Source of the DNA: an uncultured Alphaproteobacteria bacterium
GTDB lineage: Bacteria; Pseudomonadota; Alphaproteobacteria; Caulobacterales; Aquidulcibacteraceae
Length of the DNA stretch: 12,827 nt
Direction: 5' to 3'
NCBI GenBank assembly: GCA_937967725.1
Contig: CALBSY010000114.1
Span: forward strand, 1-12,827
Shown: in pieces, positions 1 to 6,893 of the stretch
Position numbering within the stretch: the stretch's first letter is position 1
Layout: each line of letters starts with the position of its first letter
Translations under genes and position numbers: made by a program
Notes under the pieces: model-generated
What the model was told of the DNA's origin: nothing
Databases searched by the model: none
Seen by the model: the letters and a program-made list of their open reading frames with translations, nothing else

Positions 1-901
1 TATGGGCCACCGCCCAGGGCCTAAGGGCGGATACTTCCCGGTGCCGCCCATCGATAGCTTGCAAGATATGCGCGGTGAGATGTTGCAGGTGATGGGCGAA
101 CTCGGGCTCAGTCCCGAAAAACATCACCATGAGGTGGCGCCGGCGCAGCACGAACTCGGCCTCAAGTTCAACACGCTGACCCGCATGGCCGACAGCATGA
201 ACTTGTACAAGTACGTGATCCATCAAGTCGCGGCGTCCTACGGCAAGAGCGCGACCTTCATGCCGAAGCCGTTCTACAAGGATAACGGCTCAGGCATGCA
301 TGTGCACATGTCGATCTGGAAAAAAGACAGCAACCTCTTCGCTGGGGACCGCTATGCCGATTTGAGCGAAAGCTGTCTCTACTATATCGGCGGCATCATC
401 AAGCACGCGCGCGCCATCAACGCTTTCTCAAACTCGACGACAAACTCATACAAGCGTCTTGTGCCGGGCTACGAGGCCCCGGTTCTGCTTGCTTATTCGG
501 CGCGCAACCGCTCGGCCTCATGCCGCATCCCGCATGGCACCGGGGCTAAATCCAAGCGAGTCGAGGTTCGCTTCCCCGATCCGGCTGGGAACATGTACCT
601 GACCTTCACCGCCTTGCTCATGGCTGGCCTCGATGGCATCGAGAAGAAAATCCACCCCGGCGATCCGCTAGATAAAAACCTTTACGATCTGCCGCCGGAA
701 GAATTGAAAGATGTACCGACGGTGTGCTCCGGGCTGCGTCAAGCGCTCACCTCGCTCGACGCGGACCGCGACTTCCTCACCAAGGGCGGCGTGATGAATG
801 ACGACGTGATCGACGCCTACATCGATCTCAAGAAAGAAGAGCTGGACCGCTTCGAGACGCACCCGCACCCAGTCGAGTTCGACATGTACTACAAGGCTTA
901 G
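1..901 (+). CDS. glnA: Glutamine synthetase type I, C-terminal part (5' end outside window)
   Basis: ATP-dependent synthesis of glutamine from glutamate and ammonia in the cytoplasm, the entry point of nitrogen assimilation. The reading frame is open from the window edge, so about 170 N-terminal residues of a protein usually near 470 aa are missing. Visible family signatures, numbered from base 2, are NGSGMHVHMS (residues 95-104, with metal/ATP-site histidines), the substrate-loop segment KRLVPGYEAPV (151-161), NRSASCRIP (169-177) and VEVRFPDPAGN. The tyrosine at bases 683-685 lies in KNLYDLPPEE, the known adenylylation site of GSI-beta enzymes, so activity is expected to be switched by GlnE and PII. 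The stop is TAG at 899-901, with a strong terminator 22 nt later. The upstream neighbour, often glnB, is not visible. Identification is secure. Confidence 0.97.
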   Translation, partial: MGHRPGPKGGYFPVPPIDSLQDMRGEMLQVMGELGLSPEKHHHEVAPAQHELGLKFNTLTRMADSMNLYKYVIHQVAASYGKSATFMPKPFYKDNGSGMHVHMSIWKKDSNLFAGDRYADLSESCLYYIGGIIKHARAINAFSNSTTNSYKRLVPGYEAPVLLAYSARNRSASCRIPHGTGAKSKRVEVRFPDPAGNMYLTFTALLMAGLDGIEKKIHPGDPLDKNLYDLPPEELKDVPTVCSGLRQALTSLDADRDFLTKGGVMNDDVIDAYIDLKKEELDRFETHPHPVEFDMYYKA

Positions 902-923
902 GGGCTACGAGCCAATACTGAGC

Positions 924-952
924 AAGGGCCGGAGCAAATCCGGCCCTTTTTT
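924..952 (+). terminator. Rho-independent terminator of glnA
   Basis: A perfect 10-bp stem (AAGGGCCGGA at 924-933, TCCGGCCCTT at 939-948) has a 5-nt GCAAA loop and is followed by a T run at 947-952, then C and TT. It lies 22 nt after the glnA stop codon and separates glnA from the lipoprotein unit. Confidence 0.93.
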
Positions 953-991
953 CTTATGGGAGGCGGCGACTGTGGCTAATAACGATTGCTG

Positions 992-1007
992 TCACCCAGA
1001 TGGGTGA
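992..1007. promoter_or_regulatory. 16-bp perfect inverted repeat, candidate operator
   Basis: TCACCCAGATGGGTGA is a 7-bp perfect inverted repeat around a 2-bp centre. The spacer is too short for a good RNA hairpin, so a dimeric DNA-binding protein site is more likely. It starts 72 nt upstream of the lipoprotein ATG (1064). A weak Caulobacter-like -10 (GCTAATAAC, 975-983) lies just upstream, which would place the dyad near the transcription start. The element is seen directly; its regulatory role is inferred and no regulator is identified. Confidence 0.45.
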
Positions 1008-1063
1008 TGTGCATTCAGCCCGCTCATGACTTGGTGCCCCTCCGCTTTTAGCTGGGGGTTTGT

Positions 1064-1978
1064 ATGGATTCGTCATTCAGTCGCGCCATCATCATCGCCG
1101 CAGCGTCGCTCGCCGCGCTACTTGCATCTGCGTGCTCCGCCCAGTTACGTGAAGTCAATCACGCCGCCACCCTCAATACTCAGGCACTGGGACGGGTCGG
1201 CGCCATTTACGACGCTGCGGCTACGGCCCGCATCGACGCCACCTCGCGCACATATACTTCGGGGCAAGGCGTTATTCAGCCGGTCGAACTCGGACGCGAC
1301 GACACCAGCAATATCGACTATCGCGACGAACTCATGGAGCTGCGACGCCACGCAGAGCTGCTCAACACCTATTTTACGAGCCTCACAGAACTCACCGCGC
1401 CTGGCTCAAATAGCGCGACGTCGCTCACCGATACCCAGCTCGCCAATGCCGGCGGGATCGCCTCAATGCTCAAAAAGCTTGAGCCCAATTTTTCAGACAC
1501 AGCATCTACCACGGTCGCCGCCGGCTTGACCCTTCTAGCTGACAGCAATGTGCGGGTTCATTTGCGCGAGCACGGCGAAGATGTCTCCGACGCATTGCTT
1601 ACGCAGATCGGCGCCCTACGCATTGTGCGCGATAATCTTGCTGCCGACCGCAGTTTCTTATGCCGTAGCGCCCAAAACGACTTTGAAAGAAGCGCCCGCC
1701 GTCCCGCTAACGGTCGCGGTCGAAACCCGATGACAAATGCCGAAGCGCAGCAGTTCGCCACGACTCGCCGCACGATCATTGGCTGCAACCGTCATGCCAA
1801 CGACGCCGACGCGGTCATTGACGCCTTGGTTGCTTCGCGGCTCGCATTCATTGCGCTCGTCGAGGGCGATCAAACGCAATCTCGCCGCAGCGATTTGGAC
1901 GCAGAGTACGAGACCGCCGCGCAGGCATTGGCGCCTCGGCTGCCATCCCGCGGCGATACCGCACCGTTGTCCAACTAA
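1064..1978 (+). CDS. Predicted lipoprotein of unknown function
   Basis: I do not recognise this 304-aa protein. Residues 1-23 form a signal peptide: a short N-region with Arg7, a hydrophobic stretch rich in Ile, Ala and Leu, then LASAC with Cys24 as the likely lipidated residue. The -3 position is Ala rather than the usual Leu, so the lipobox is acceptable but not ideal. The mature part looks largely helical and contains only two further cysteines, Cys200 and Cys241, which could form a periplasmic disulfide. No catalytic motif is evident. The start is supported by GGGGG at 1054-1058, 5 nt before the ATG, and by an in-frame stop at 1049-1051. The next gene begins 13 nt after the stop, so the two are probably co-transcribed. 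Codon use looks by eye less GC-rich at third positions than parE or the helicase, which may mean recent acquisition or weak expression. Confidence 0.75.
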   Translation: MDSSFSRAIIIAAASLAALLASACSAQLREVNHAATLNTQALGRVGAIYDAAATARIDATSRTYTSGQGVIQPVELGRDDTSNIDYRDELMELRRHAELLNTYFTSLTELTAPGSNSATSLTDTQLANAGGIASMLKKLEPNFSDTASTTVAAGLTLLADSNVRVHLREHGEDVSDALLTQIGALRIVRDNLAADRSFLCRSAQNDFERSARRPANGRGRNPMTNAEAQQFATTRRTIIGCNRHANDADAVIDALVASRLAFIALVEGDQTQSRRSDLDAEYETAAQALAPRLPSRGDTAPLSN

Positions 1979-1991
1979 GAGGTTGCTACTC

Positions 1992-2381
1992 ATGGCCGCG
2001 AAGAAAGCCACTGTTGCGCTCACGAAACTGCTATCGGGAGCTGTTCCCACACCCGAGGAACTGAAGACTCTCGCCCGAGCGGAATTGCTCCAATTCCTCA
2101 ATTGGGCGACATCGATAGAAAGTTACGACTTCTACGAAGGATTAGCTAAGCCGCAAAAAATCCGATTTGACGCGCTTGTTCGCGCTGCGTTTCGAATTGA
2201 ACGGGCGTTACGCGATCAATCGCTCGACGAATTCGTCACGCGGGCGCGCCAGCAGACGACTACGCTGAACGATGCCATTGCGGCCGTGCGCGCCGAACTG
2301 GATGAGGCGCGGCGAACTGCCTATCTGTTGAAAGATGTGTCCACGCTCCTGAACATTTTGATGCCACTCGTCGGACTCTGA
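1992..2381 (+). CDS. Small helical protein of unknown function, partner of the lipoprotein
   Basis: This 129-aa protein is not recognised. The start at 1992 is chosen because AAGAGG (1977-1982, overlapping the previous stop codon) sits 9 nt upstream; the frame is open further 5', but that part lies inside the lipoprotein gene. The N-terminus is basic (MAAKKATVALTK) and not a signal peptide. The rest appears almost entirely helical: a middle part with FYEGLAKPQKIRFDALVRAA, then a charged amphipathic, possibly coiled-coil region around residues 75-115, ending in the hydrophobic stretch TLLNILMPLVGL. That tail is short for a full membrane span, but could associate with a membrane or pack against a partner. 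It lies 13 nt after the lipoprotein gene and before a strong hairpin, so the two form a closed two-gene unit. A cytoplasmic location is inferred from the lack of a signal peptide. Confidence 0.72.
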   Translation: MAAKKATVALTKLLSGAVPTPEELKTLARAELLQFLNWATSIESYDFYEGLAKPQKIRFDALVRAAFRIERALRDQSLDEFVTRARQQTTTLNDAIAAVRAELDEARRTAYLLKDVSTLLNILMPLVGL

Positions 2382-2390
2382 CCATAAGCT

Positions 2391-2418
2391 GCGGGCCGGA
2401 GATCGCTCTCCGGCCCGC
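2391..2418. terminator. Hairpin terminator between convergent genes, probably bidirectional
   Basis: A perfect 12-bp stem (GCGGGCCGGAGA at 2391-2402, TCTCCGGCCCGC at 2407-2418) closes a 4-nt TCGC loop. It lies in the 65-nt gap between the small helical protein (stop at 2381) and the oppositely oriented porin-like gene (stop at 2447-2449). The T run on either side is poor, so termination may be inefficient or need a factor, but position and stem strength fit a shared terminator. Confidence 0.75.
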
Positions 2419-2446
2419 TTCGCGTTCTGCGACATTGCTTTCTGAT

Positions 2447-2926
2447 TTAGAAATTCAAAACGCCGCCGATGGAGAGCGCGTCGGCCTCGCCTTCGTCGCC
2501 TTCCATCCGCGTCCAGTCTGCGCGCACGCCGAAACTCGGCGTAAATCGCCACTCGGCGCCGGCGCCATAGGCAACGCCATCGTCATCCACGTCGCCAAGC
2601 GGCGTGTCAATTTCGGTCGTTTGGTAACCGACGCGGCCGTGCAGGTCCAAGTTGCTCGTCACCGGCAAGATCGCACGCGCATAGGCGCCGACATTGTGAT
2701 TGAGTTCGATGCCGCCGTCGTCTTCAACGCCAGTGGACGCTTCGCCTTCGACCGCGAAGTTTGGACCGAAGCGATGGCCAAGCCGGCCAGTGACCGCACC
2801 GATATCGCCGCCGTCATAGTCGAAATTGGTGTAGCCGGCGCCGGCGTAGGTTTGCGCGCTAGCCGCGACTGGCGCGGCCATAAGCGCGGCCGCCGCGACG
2901 GCCGCCATCATTGCGAACTTGTTCAT
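2447..2926 (-). CDS. Small outer-membrane beta-barrel protein
   Basis: A 159-aa secreted protein of the opacity/OmpA-like beta-barrel type. Residues 1-24 form a clear Sec signal peptide (MNKFAMMAAVAAAALM..., cleavage likely after Ala-Ser-Ala24). The mature part alternates short aromatic/glycine strands with acidic turns, for example YAGAGYTNFDYDG, GRLGHRFGPNFAVEGE, LHGRVGYQTTEI and ADWTRMEGD. It ends in Phe (GGVLNF), the typical C-terminal signal for barrel insertion, and the length suits an eight-stranded barrel. The ATG at 2926 is chosen because AGGAG (complement of 2936-2940) lies 9 nt upstream and this start puts the signal peptide at the N-terminus; the 31 in-frame codons further upstream would bury it. 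It is divergent from parE across 218 nt. The substrate or role is unknown; structural protein, small pore or adhesion are all possible. Its mature part is notably acidic. Confidence 0.88.
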   Translation of the reverse strand: MNKFAMMAAVAAAALMAAPVAASAQTYAGAGYTNFDYDGGDIGAVTGRLGHRFGPNFAVEGEASTGVEDDGGIELNHNVGAYARAILPVTSNLDLHGRVGYQTTEIDTPLGDVDDDGVAYGAGAEWRFTPSFGVRADWTRMEGDEGEADALSIGGVLNF

Positions 2927-3133
2927 ACTGCTGCTCTCCTCGTTCTCGAGCGGCCCCCAATCGCCGTTGACGCGGTGCGAACGGCCTTTCTTGGGCGAAG
3001 TTTCGGAGAGAGCTGCCATTTCTCCAGTGAAACGAAGCAGCGTTGCCTGTGGGACACTTAATTTCCCCAGCAGGGCGTTTACGCCCCGGATACCGGTGCG
3101 CTGCTGTTCTGGCGCGGACGCGCGAAGCGTCTT

Positions 3134-3138
3134 AAGGA
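3134..3138 (+). promoter_or_regulatory. Ribosome binding site deciding the parE start
   Basis: AAGGA at 3134-3138 abuts a first ATG at 3139 with no spacing, but stands 6 nt from a second in-frame ATG at 3145. The second is therefore the more likely start, removing two residues (Met-Phe). The rest of the 218-nt gap back to the porin-like gene (2927-3144) holds only a weak 5-bp hairpin (3073-3086) and no convincing promoter by eye. Confidence 0.7.
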
Positions 3139-3144
3139 ATGTTC

Positions 3145-5184
3145 ATGGCGCAAGCACAGAAGAAGGCTGCCGGGCCCAAAACGGGCGGCGCTGAGAACTT
3201 ATGGAGTGAGGATCTGTTTGGCGCTGGCGACCCGCCGCCGGCCGCCGCAGGCGCTTACACCGCGAAAGACATCGAAGTTCTTGAAGGCCTCGAACCGGTG
3301 CGAAAGCGGCCGGGCATGTACATTGGGGGCATCGACGAACGCGCGCTGCATCACCTGTTCGCGGAAGTGCTCGACAATTCGATGGACGAAGCGGTGGCCG
3401 GGTTCGCTGACCGGATCGAGGTTGAGCTTGAGGCGGACGGCACATTGCGGGTGACCGACAACGGCCGCGGCATGCCGATCGATCCGCATCCGAAATTCCC
3501 CAAGAAATCCGCGCTCGAAGTGATCATGACGGTGCTGCACGCGGGCGGGAAGTTCTCGGATAAGGTGTATCACACGTCCGGCGGCCTGCATGGCGTCGGT
3601 GTCTCCGTTGTCAACGCTCTCTCCGACAGGGTCGAAGTGGAGGTCGCACGCGACCGTAAACTGTTCCGCCAGACCTTCTCGCGCGGCGCGCCCACCTCGA
3701 AGCTGGCTGAGATCGGCGCCGCGCATAACAGGCGCGGCACCACCGTTCGTTTCCATCCCGACGCACAGATTTTCGGGCAAGGCGCGGCGTTCAAGCCCTC
3801 GCGTCTGTTTCAGATGGCGCGCTCCAAGGCCTACTTGCAACCGGGCGTTCAGATTCGCTGGAAGTGCGATCCTTCCCGCATCAAGGACGAGACGCCCGCG
3901 GAAGCTGTCCTACACTTCCCGAACGGCCTCGCGGATTTCCTGGCTGAGCTCACGAAGGACAAGAAACCGGTCGTCGGCGAACCGTTTGCGGGCCGCAGCG
4001 AGAAGAGCGGACCGCACGGACGTGTCGAATGGGCGATCACTTGGGTGACGGACGGTTTCGGAGAGGCGGACGGTTTCCTGCGTTCGTATTGCAACACTAT
4101 CTACACGCCGGACGGCGGCTTTCATGAAAGTGGCTTCCGCGGCGCCATCGCCAAGGGCCTGAAGGCCTACGCCGAATTGCGCAACAACAAGAAGGCGTCG
4201 ATCATCACGCAGGACGATGTGATGAACACCGGCGCGGCCTTGGTGTCGGTGTTCATCCGCGATCCGCAATTCGAGGGCCAAACCAAGGGCCGCCTAGTCT
4301 CCACCGAAGCGGCCAAGATCGTCGAACAAGCGGTTCGAGATCCCTTCGATCACTGGCTGGCCGCCAACACCAACGAAGCTAACCGCCTGCTAGATTGGTG
4401 TATCCAGCAGGCGGAAGACCGCGTGCGCCGGCGCAAGGAAAAGGAAGTCTCGCGCCAGAGCGCCACGCGCAAGCTCCGCCTGCCCGGCAAGCTGGCGGAC
4501 TGTGCGCGTTCGGATGCGCGCGATACCGAAATCTTTCTGGTCGAAGGCGACAGCGCCGGCGGCTCAGCCAAGCAAGCGCGCAACCGCGAGACGCAAGCCA
4601 TCCTGCCTTTGCGCGGCAAGATTCTGAACGTCGCCTCCGCCGGCGCCGAGAAGATGAGCGGCAACCAGGAGCTCTCGGATCTGGCGCTAGCGCTCGGCGT
4701 GCAGCCCGGGGCCAAATTCAAGCTCGACGATCTGCGTTACGAGCGCGTGATCATCATGACCGACGCCGACGTCGACGGCGCCCACATCGCGTCGCTGCTG
4801 ATCACCTACTTCCACAAGCAGATGCCGCAGCTGATCCGCGCCGGACGGCTCTATCTGGCGCTGCCGCCGCTCTACCGCGTCACCGCTGGCAAGGAGAGCG
4901 TTTACGCCCGCGACGAAGCGCACAAGGACGCGCTCATCAACGGCGAGTTCAAGGGCCGCAAGATTGACATCTCGCGCTTCAAGGGCCTTGGCGAGATGAT
5001 GCCCGGCGACCTGAAGGAAACCACGATGGACCCCGCCACGCGCACACTCGCGCGCGTCGTGCTGGACGACAAAGGTGCGCCGGCGTTCGAAGTGCTGATC
5101 GAAACGCTGATGGGTAAGAAAGCAGAGAAGCGCTTCGAATACATCCAGGAGCACGCCAAGTTTGTGGAGGATGTCGACGTCTGA
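3145..5184 (+). CDS. parE: DNA topoisomerase IV subunit B
   Basis: The ATPase subunit of topoisomerase IV, which with ParC decatenates daughter chromosomes. Length is 679 aa. After an Ala/Pro-rich extension of about 35 residues comes the GHKL ATPase domain: ALHHLFAEVLDNSMDEA (with Glu74 and Asn78), VTDNGRGMP (103-111) and the ATP lid SGGLHGVGVSVVNALS (145-160). The transducer carries QTKGRL. The TOPRIM domain shows EGDSAGGSAKQ (from Glu467), PLRGKILNV and the metal triad DADVDG (540-545), and the C-terminal part has FKGLGEMMPGDLKETTMDP. Motif KQARNRETQ and the absence of the GyrB-specific style around the second TOPRIM block favour ParE over GyrB. The start is argued from the ribosome site at 3134-3138. 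No parC is visible, as expected since parC and parE are often unlinked in alphaproteobacteria. All key residues are present and the gene is intact. Confidence 0.95.
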   Translation: MAQAQKKAAGPKTGGAENLWSEDLFGAGDPPPAAAGAYTAKDIEVLEGLEPVRKRPGMYIGGIDERALHHLFAEVLDNSMDEAVAGFADRIEVELEADGTLRVTDNGRGMPIDPHPKFPKKSALEVIMTVLHAGGKFSDKVYHTSGGLHGVGVSVVNALSDRVEVEVARDRKLFRQTFSRGAPTSKLAEIGAAHNRRGTTVRFHPDAQIFGQGAAFKPSRLFQMARSKAYLQPGVQIRWKCDPSRIKDETPAEAVLHFPNGLADFLAELTKDKKPVVGEPFAGRSEKSGPHGRVEWAITWVTDGFGEADGFLRSYCNTIYTPDGGFHESGFRGAIAKGLKAYAELRNNKKASIITQDDVMNTGAALVSVFIRDPQFEGQTKGRLVSTEAAKIVEQAVRDPFDHWLAANTNEANRLLDWCIQQAEDRVRRRKEKEVSRQSATRKLRLPGKLADCARSDARDTEIFLVEGDSAGGSAKQARNRETQAILPLRGKILNVASAGAEKMSGNQELSDLALALGVQPGAKFKLDDLRYERVIIMTDADVDGAHIASLLITYFHKQMPQLIRAGRLYLALPPLYRVTAGKESVYARDEAHKDALINGEFKGRKIDISRFKGLGEMMPGDLKETTMDPATRTLARVVLDDKGAPAFEVLIETLMGKKAEKRFEYIQEHAKFVEDVDV

Positions 5185-5268
5185 GCGCGGCAAATCCGCT
5201 CTAAACGTGCTTAAACATTGACTTTCCCGCCAAATCCCCTCATTTCCGCGCTGTCCGTTGTGCGCGCC

Positions 5269-5288
5269 CGAGGGCGTGCTCGCCCTCG
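5269..5288 (+). other. Perfect hairpin between parE and the helicase gene
   Basis: CGAGGGCG (5269-5276), loop TGCT, CGCCCTCG (5281-5288) gives an 8-bp perfect stem. No T run follows, so it is either a weak parE terminator or the first element of a structured helicase leader. It lies about 85 nt after the parE stop and 105 nt before the helicase ATG. Confidence 0.5.
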
Positions 5289-5299
5289 CTGAACGCCCC

Positions 5300-5316
5300 C
5301 GTCTCATCCGGAGACG
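5300..5316 (+). other. Second hairpin in the helicase leader
   Basis: CGTCTC (5300-5305), loop ATCCG, GAGACG (5311-5316) gives a 6-bp perfect stem 11 nt after the first hairpin. The remaining leader up to the ATG at 5393 is C-rich and lacks a good ribosome site. Together the elements suggest a structured 5' leader, but this is inferred. Confidence 0.4.
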
Positions 5317-5392
5317 ATGCCGGCACGAAGCGCCAACCCCCGCGACCTCCGCCCCGCGAACCTGCGCCGGCGGCGGTCCCAAGTGAGACTGA

Positions 5393-6889
5393 ATGACCTC
5401 TGAGAATGCCGCGCCCAAAGGCGCAGAAACCGCCCAACCGCAAATCACCTTCGACGATCTTGGCCTCTCCGAACCGACCCTGCGCGCCGTGAAGGAGAGC
5501 GGCTACCACGTCCCGACGCCAATCCAGGCCGCCGCCATTCCCGAGGTGCTGAAAAACCGCGACGTTCTCGGCATCGCGCAGACCGGCACCGGGAAGACCG
5601 CCGCGTTCACGCTGCCCATGATTGACATCCTCGCCGCAGGCCGCGCTCGCGCGCGCATGCCGCGCACGCTCATCCTTGAGCCGACGCGCGAACTGGCCGC
5701 GCAAGTGGCGGAAGGCTTCGACAAGTACGGCAAGTACCAGAAGCTGACCAAGGCGCTGTTGATCGGAGGCGTTTCCTTCGGCGATCAGGACGCGCTGCTG
5801 GCGCGCGGCGTCGACGTGCTGATCGCCACGCCAGGACGCCTGCTCGATCACTTCGAACGCGGCAAGCTCTTGCTCACTGGCGTGCAAGTGATGGTGGTCG
5901 ACGAAGCCGACCGCATGCTCGACATGGGCTTCATTCCCGACATCGAGCGCATCTTCAAATTGACGCCATTCACGCGCCAGACGCTGTTCTTCTCCGCCAC
6001 CATGCCACCCGAGATCACGCGGCTAACCCAACAATTCCTCTCCAGCCCGGTCCGCATCGAGGCCTCTCGCCCCGCTACAGCGGCGAGCACCATTGACCAG
6101 CGCGTGGTGATGTTGCCCGGCGGCGATCCGCGCACCCGCCGCGCCGCATTGCGCGCCGCGATGACTGGCAGCGGCGAGGTCAAGAACGGCATCGTGTTCT
6201 GCAACCGCAAGACCGATGTTGATGTCGTCGCGTTGTCGCTGAAACGGCACGGCTTCAACGCGGCGCCCATTCATGGCGACCTCGATCAATCGCTGAGGAC
6301 CAAGACGCTCGACCGTTTCCGGACCGGCGAGCTGCAATTCCTCATCGCATCGGATGTGGCCGCGCGCGGGCTCGACATCCCGGACGTCAGCCACGTTTTC
6401 AATTACGAGCCGCCACGCAGCCCCGATGACTACGTCCATCGTATCGGCCGCACTGGCCGCGCCGGACGCCAAGGCGCCTCGTTCACCCTCGTGGCGCCGA
6501 ACGACCGCAAGAGCCTGGAGGCGATTGAGAAGCTGATCGGCAAGAGCATCGATAAGGCAGACATCGACGGCGTGCCACAGGCTGCGCTCGGCGATCCGCG
6601 CGACAGCGGCGGACGCGGACGCCGCGCCGAAGAGCTGAAGCGCGAGCACAATCGCCGTCTGCAAGAAAAGAAGCAGCGCTACCAGAAGCGCGACGCCAAC
6701 CGTCCTACCGCCGCCACTGAGCCGGCCGCGCAGGCGCAAGCCGATAGCAAGCCGGGCGCTGAAAAACAGACGCGCCGCCGCAGCGGCGCGAAGAAGGATC
6801 GCGCGCCGGCGCATGCCCAGGCCGACCGCGCCAGCGGTGACGTCAAAGGGTTCGGCGACAACGCGCCCGCTTTCCTCCGCAAAAAATAA
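5393..6889 (+). CDS. DEAD-box ATP-dependent RNA helicase, RhlE-like
   Basis: Unwinds short RNA duplexes using ATP; such proteins act in ribosome assembly, RNA decay and cold adaptation. Length is 498 aa. The motifs are in the expected order: Q motif with upstream Phe20 and Gln45 (PTPIQAAAIP), Walker A AQTGTGKT (62-69), PTRELAAQ (98-105), TPGRL (146-150), DEAD is DEAD at 170-173, SAT (201-203), then in the second RecA domain GIVFCNRKTDVD, DVAARGLD (321-328) and HRIGRTGR (349-356). From about residue 400 follows a basic, Arg/Lys/Ala-rich tail, probably disordered and RNA-binding, ending in VKGFGDNAPAFLRKK, a tail ending seen in alphaproteobacterial homologues. No strong Shine-Dalgarno precedes the ATG (only AAGTGAG nearby), and the leader contains two hairpins. 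The stop lies 4 nt from the end of the convergent dehydrogenase. RhlE-like assignment is by tail and general motif style; RhlB or another paralogue is possible. Confidence 0.93.
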   Translation: MTSENAAPKGAETAQPQITFDDLGLSEPTLRAVKESGYHVPTPIQAAAIPEVLKNRDVLGIAQTGTGKTAAFTLPMIDILAAGRARARMPRTLILEPTRELAAQVAEGFDKYGKYQKLTKALLIGGVSFGDQDALLARGVDVLIATPGRLLDHFERGKLLLTGVQVMVVDEADRMLDMGFIPDIERIFKLTPFTRQTLFFSATMPPEITRLTQQFLSSPVRIEASRPATAASTIDQRVVMLPGGDPRTRRAALRAAMTGSGEVKNGIVFCNRKTDVDVVALSLKRHGFNAAPIHGDLDQSLRTKTLDRFRTGELQFLIASDVAARGLDIPDVSHVFNYEPPRSPDDYVHRIGRTGRAGRQGASFTLVAPNDRKSLEAIEKLIGKSIDKADIDGVPQAALGDPRDSGGRGRRAEELKREHNRRLQEKKQRYQKRDANRPTAATEPAAQAQADSKPGAEKQTRRRSGAKKDRAPAHAQADRASGDVKGFGDNAPAFLRKK

Positions 6890-6893
6890 AACG

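Noticed and set aside
2927..3019. Upstream in-frame extension of the porin-like gene (31 codons)
   Set aside because: It would place the signal peptide internally, and a good AGGAG favours the ATG at 2926.
2435..3061. Long plus-strand open frame opposite the porin-like gene (208 codons)
   Set aside because: It is the mirror of a GC-rich coding region. The minus strand has a signal peptide, ribosome site and beta-barrel ending, while this frame has no recognisable protein features.
3073..3086. GGGCG-TTTA-CGCCC hairpin upstream of parE as a regulatory element
   Set aside because: The stem is only 5 bp, has no T run and no link to a promoter; such stems are common by chance in GC-rich DNA.
4061..4080. 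Short repeated GGACGGTTTC-like segment within parE
   Set aside because: It encodes ordinary ParE residues (DGFGEADGFL) and needs no separate explanation.
5218..5223. TTGACT as a -35 element for the helicase gene
   Set aside because: No acceptable -10 hexamer is found 15-19 nt downstream (the sequence there is CTCATTTC).
4687..5448. Minus-strand open frame opposite the parE 3' end and helicase leader
   Set aside because: Most of it mirrors parE codons. It has no ribosome site and no recognisable domain.
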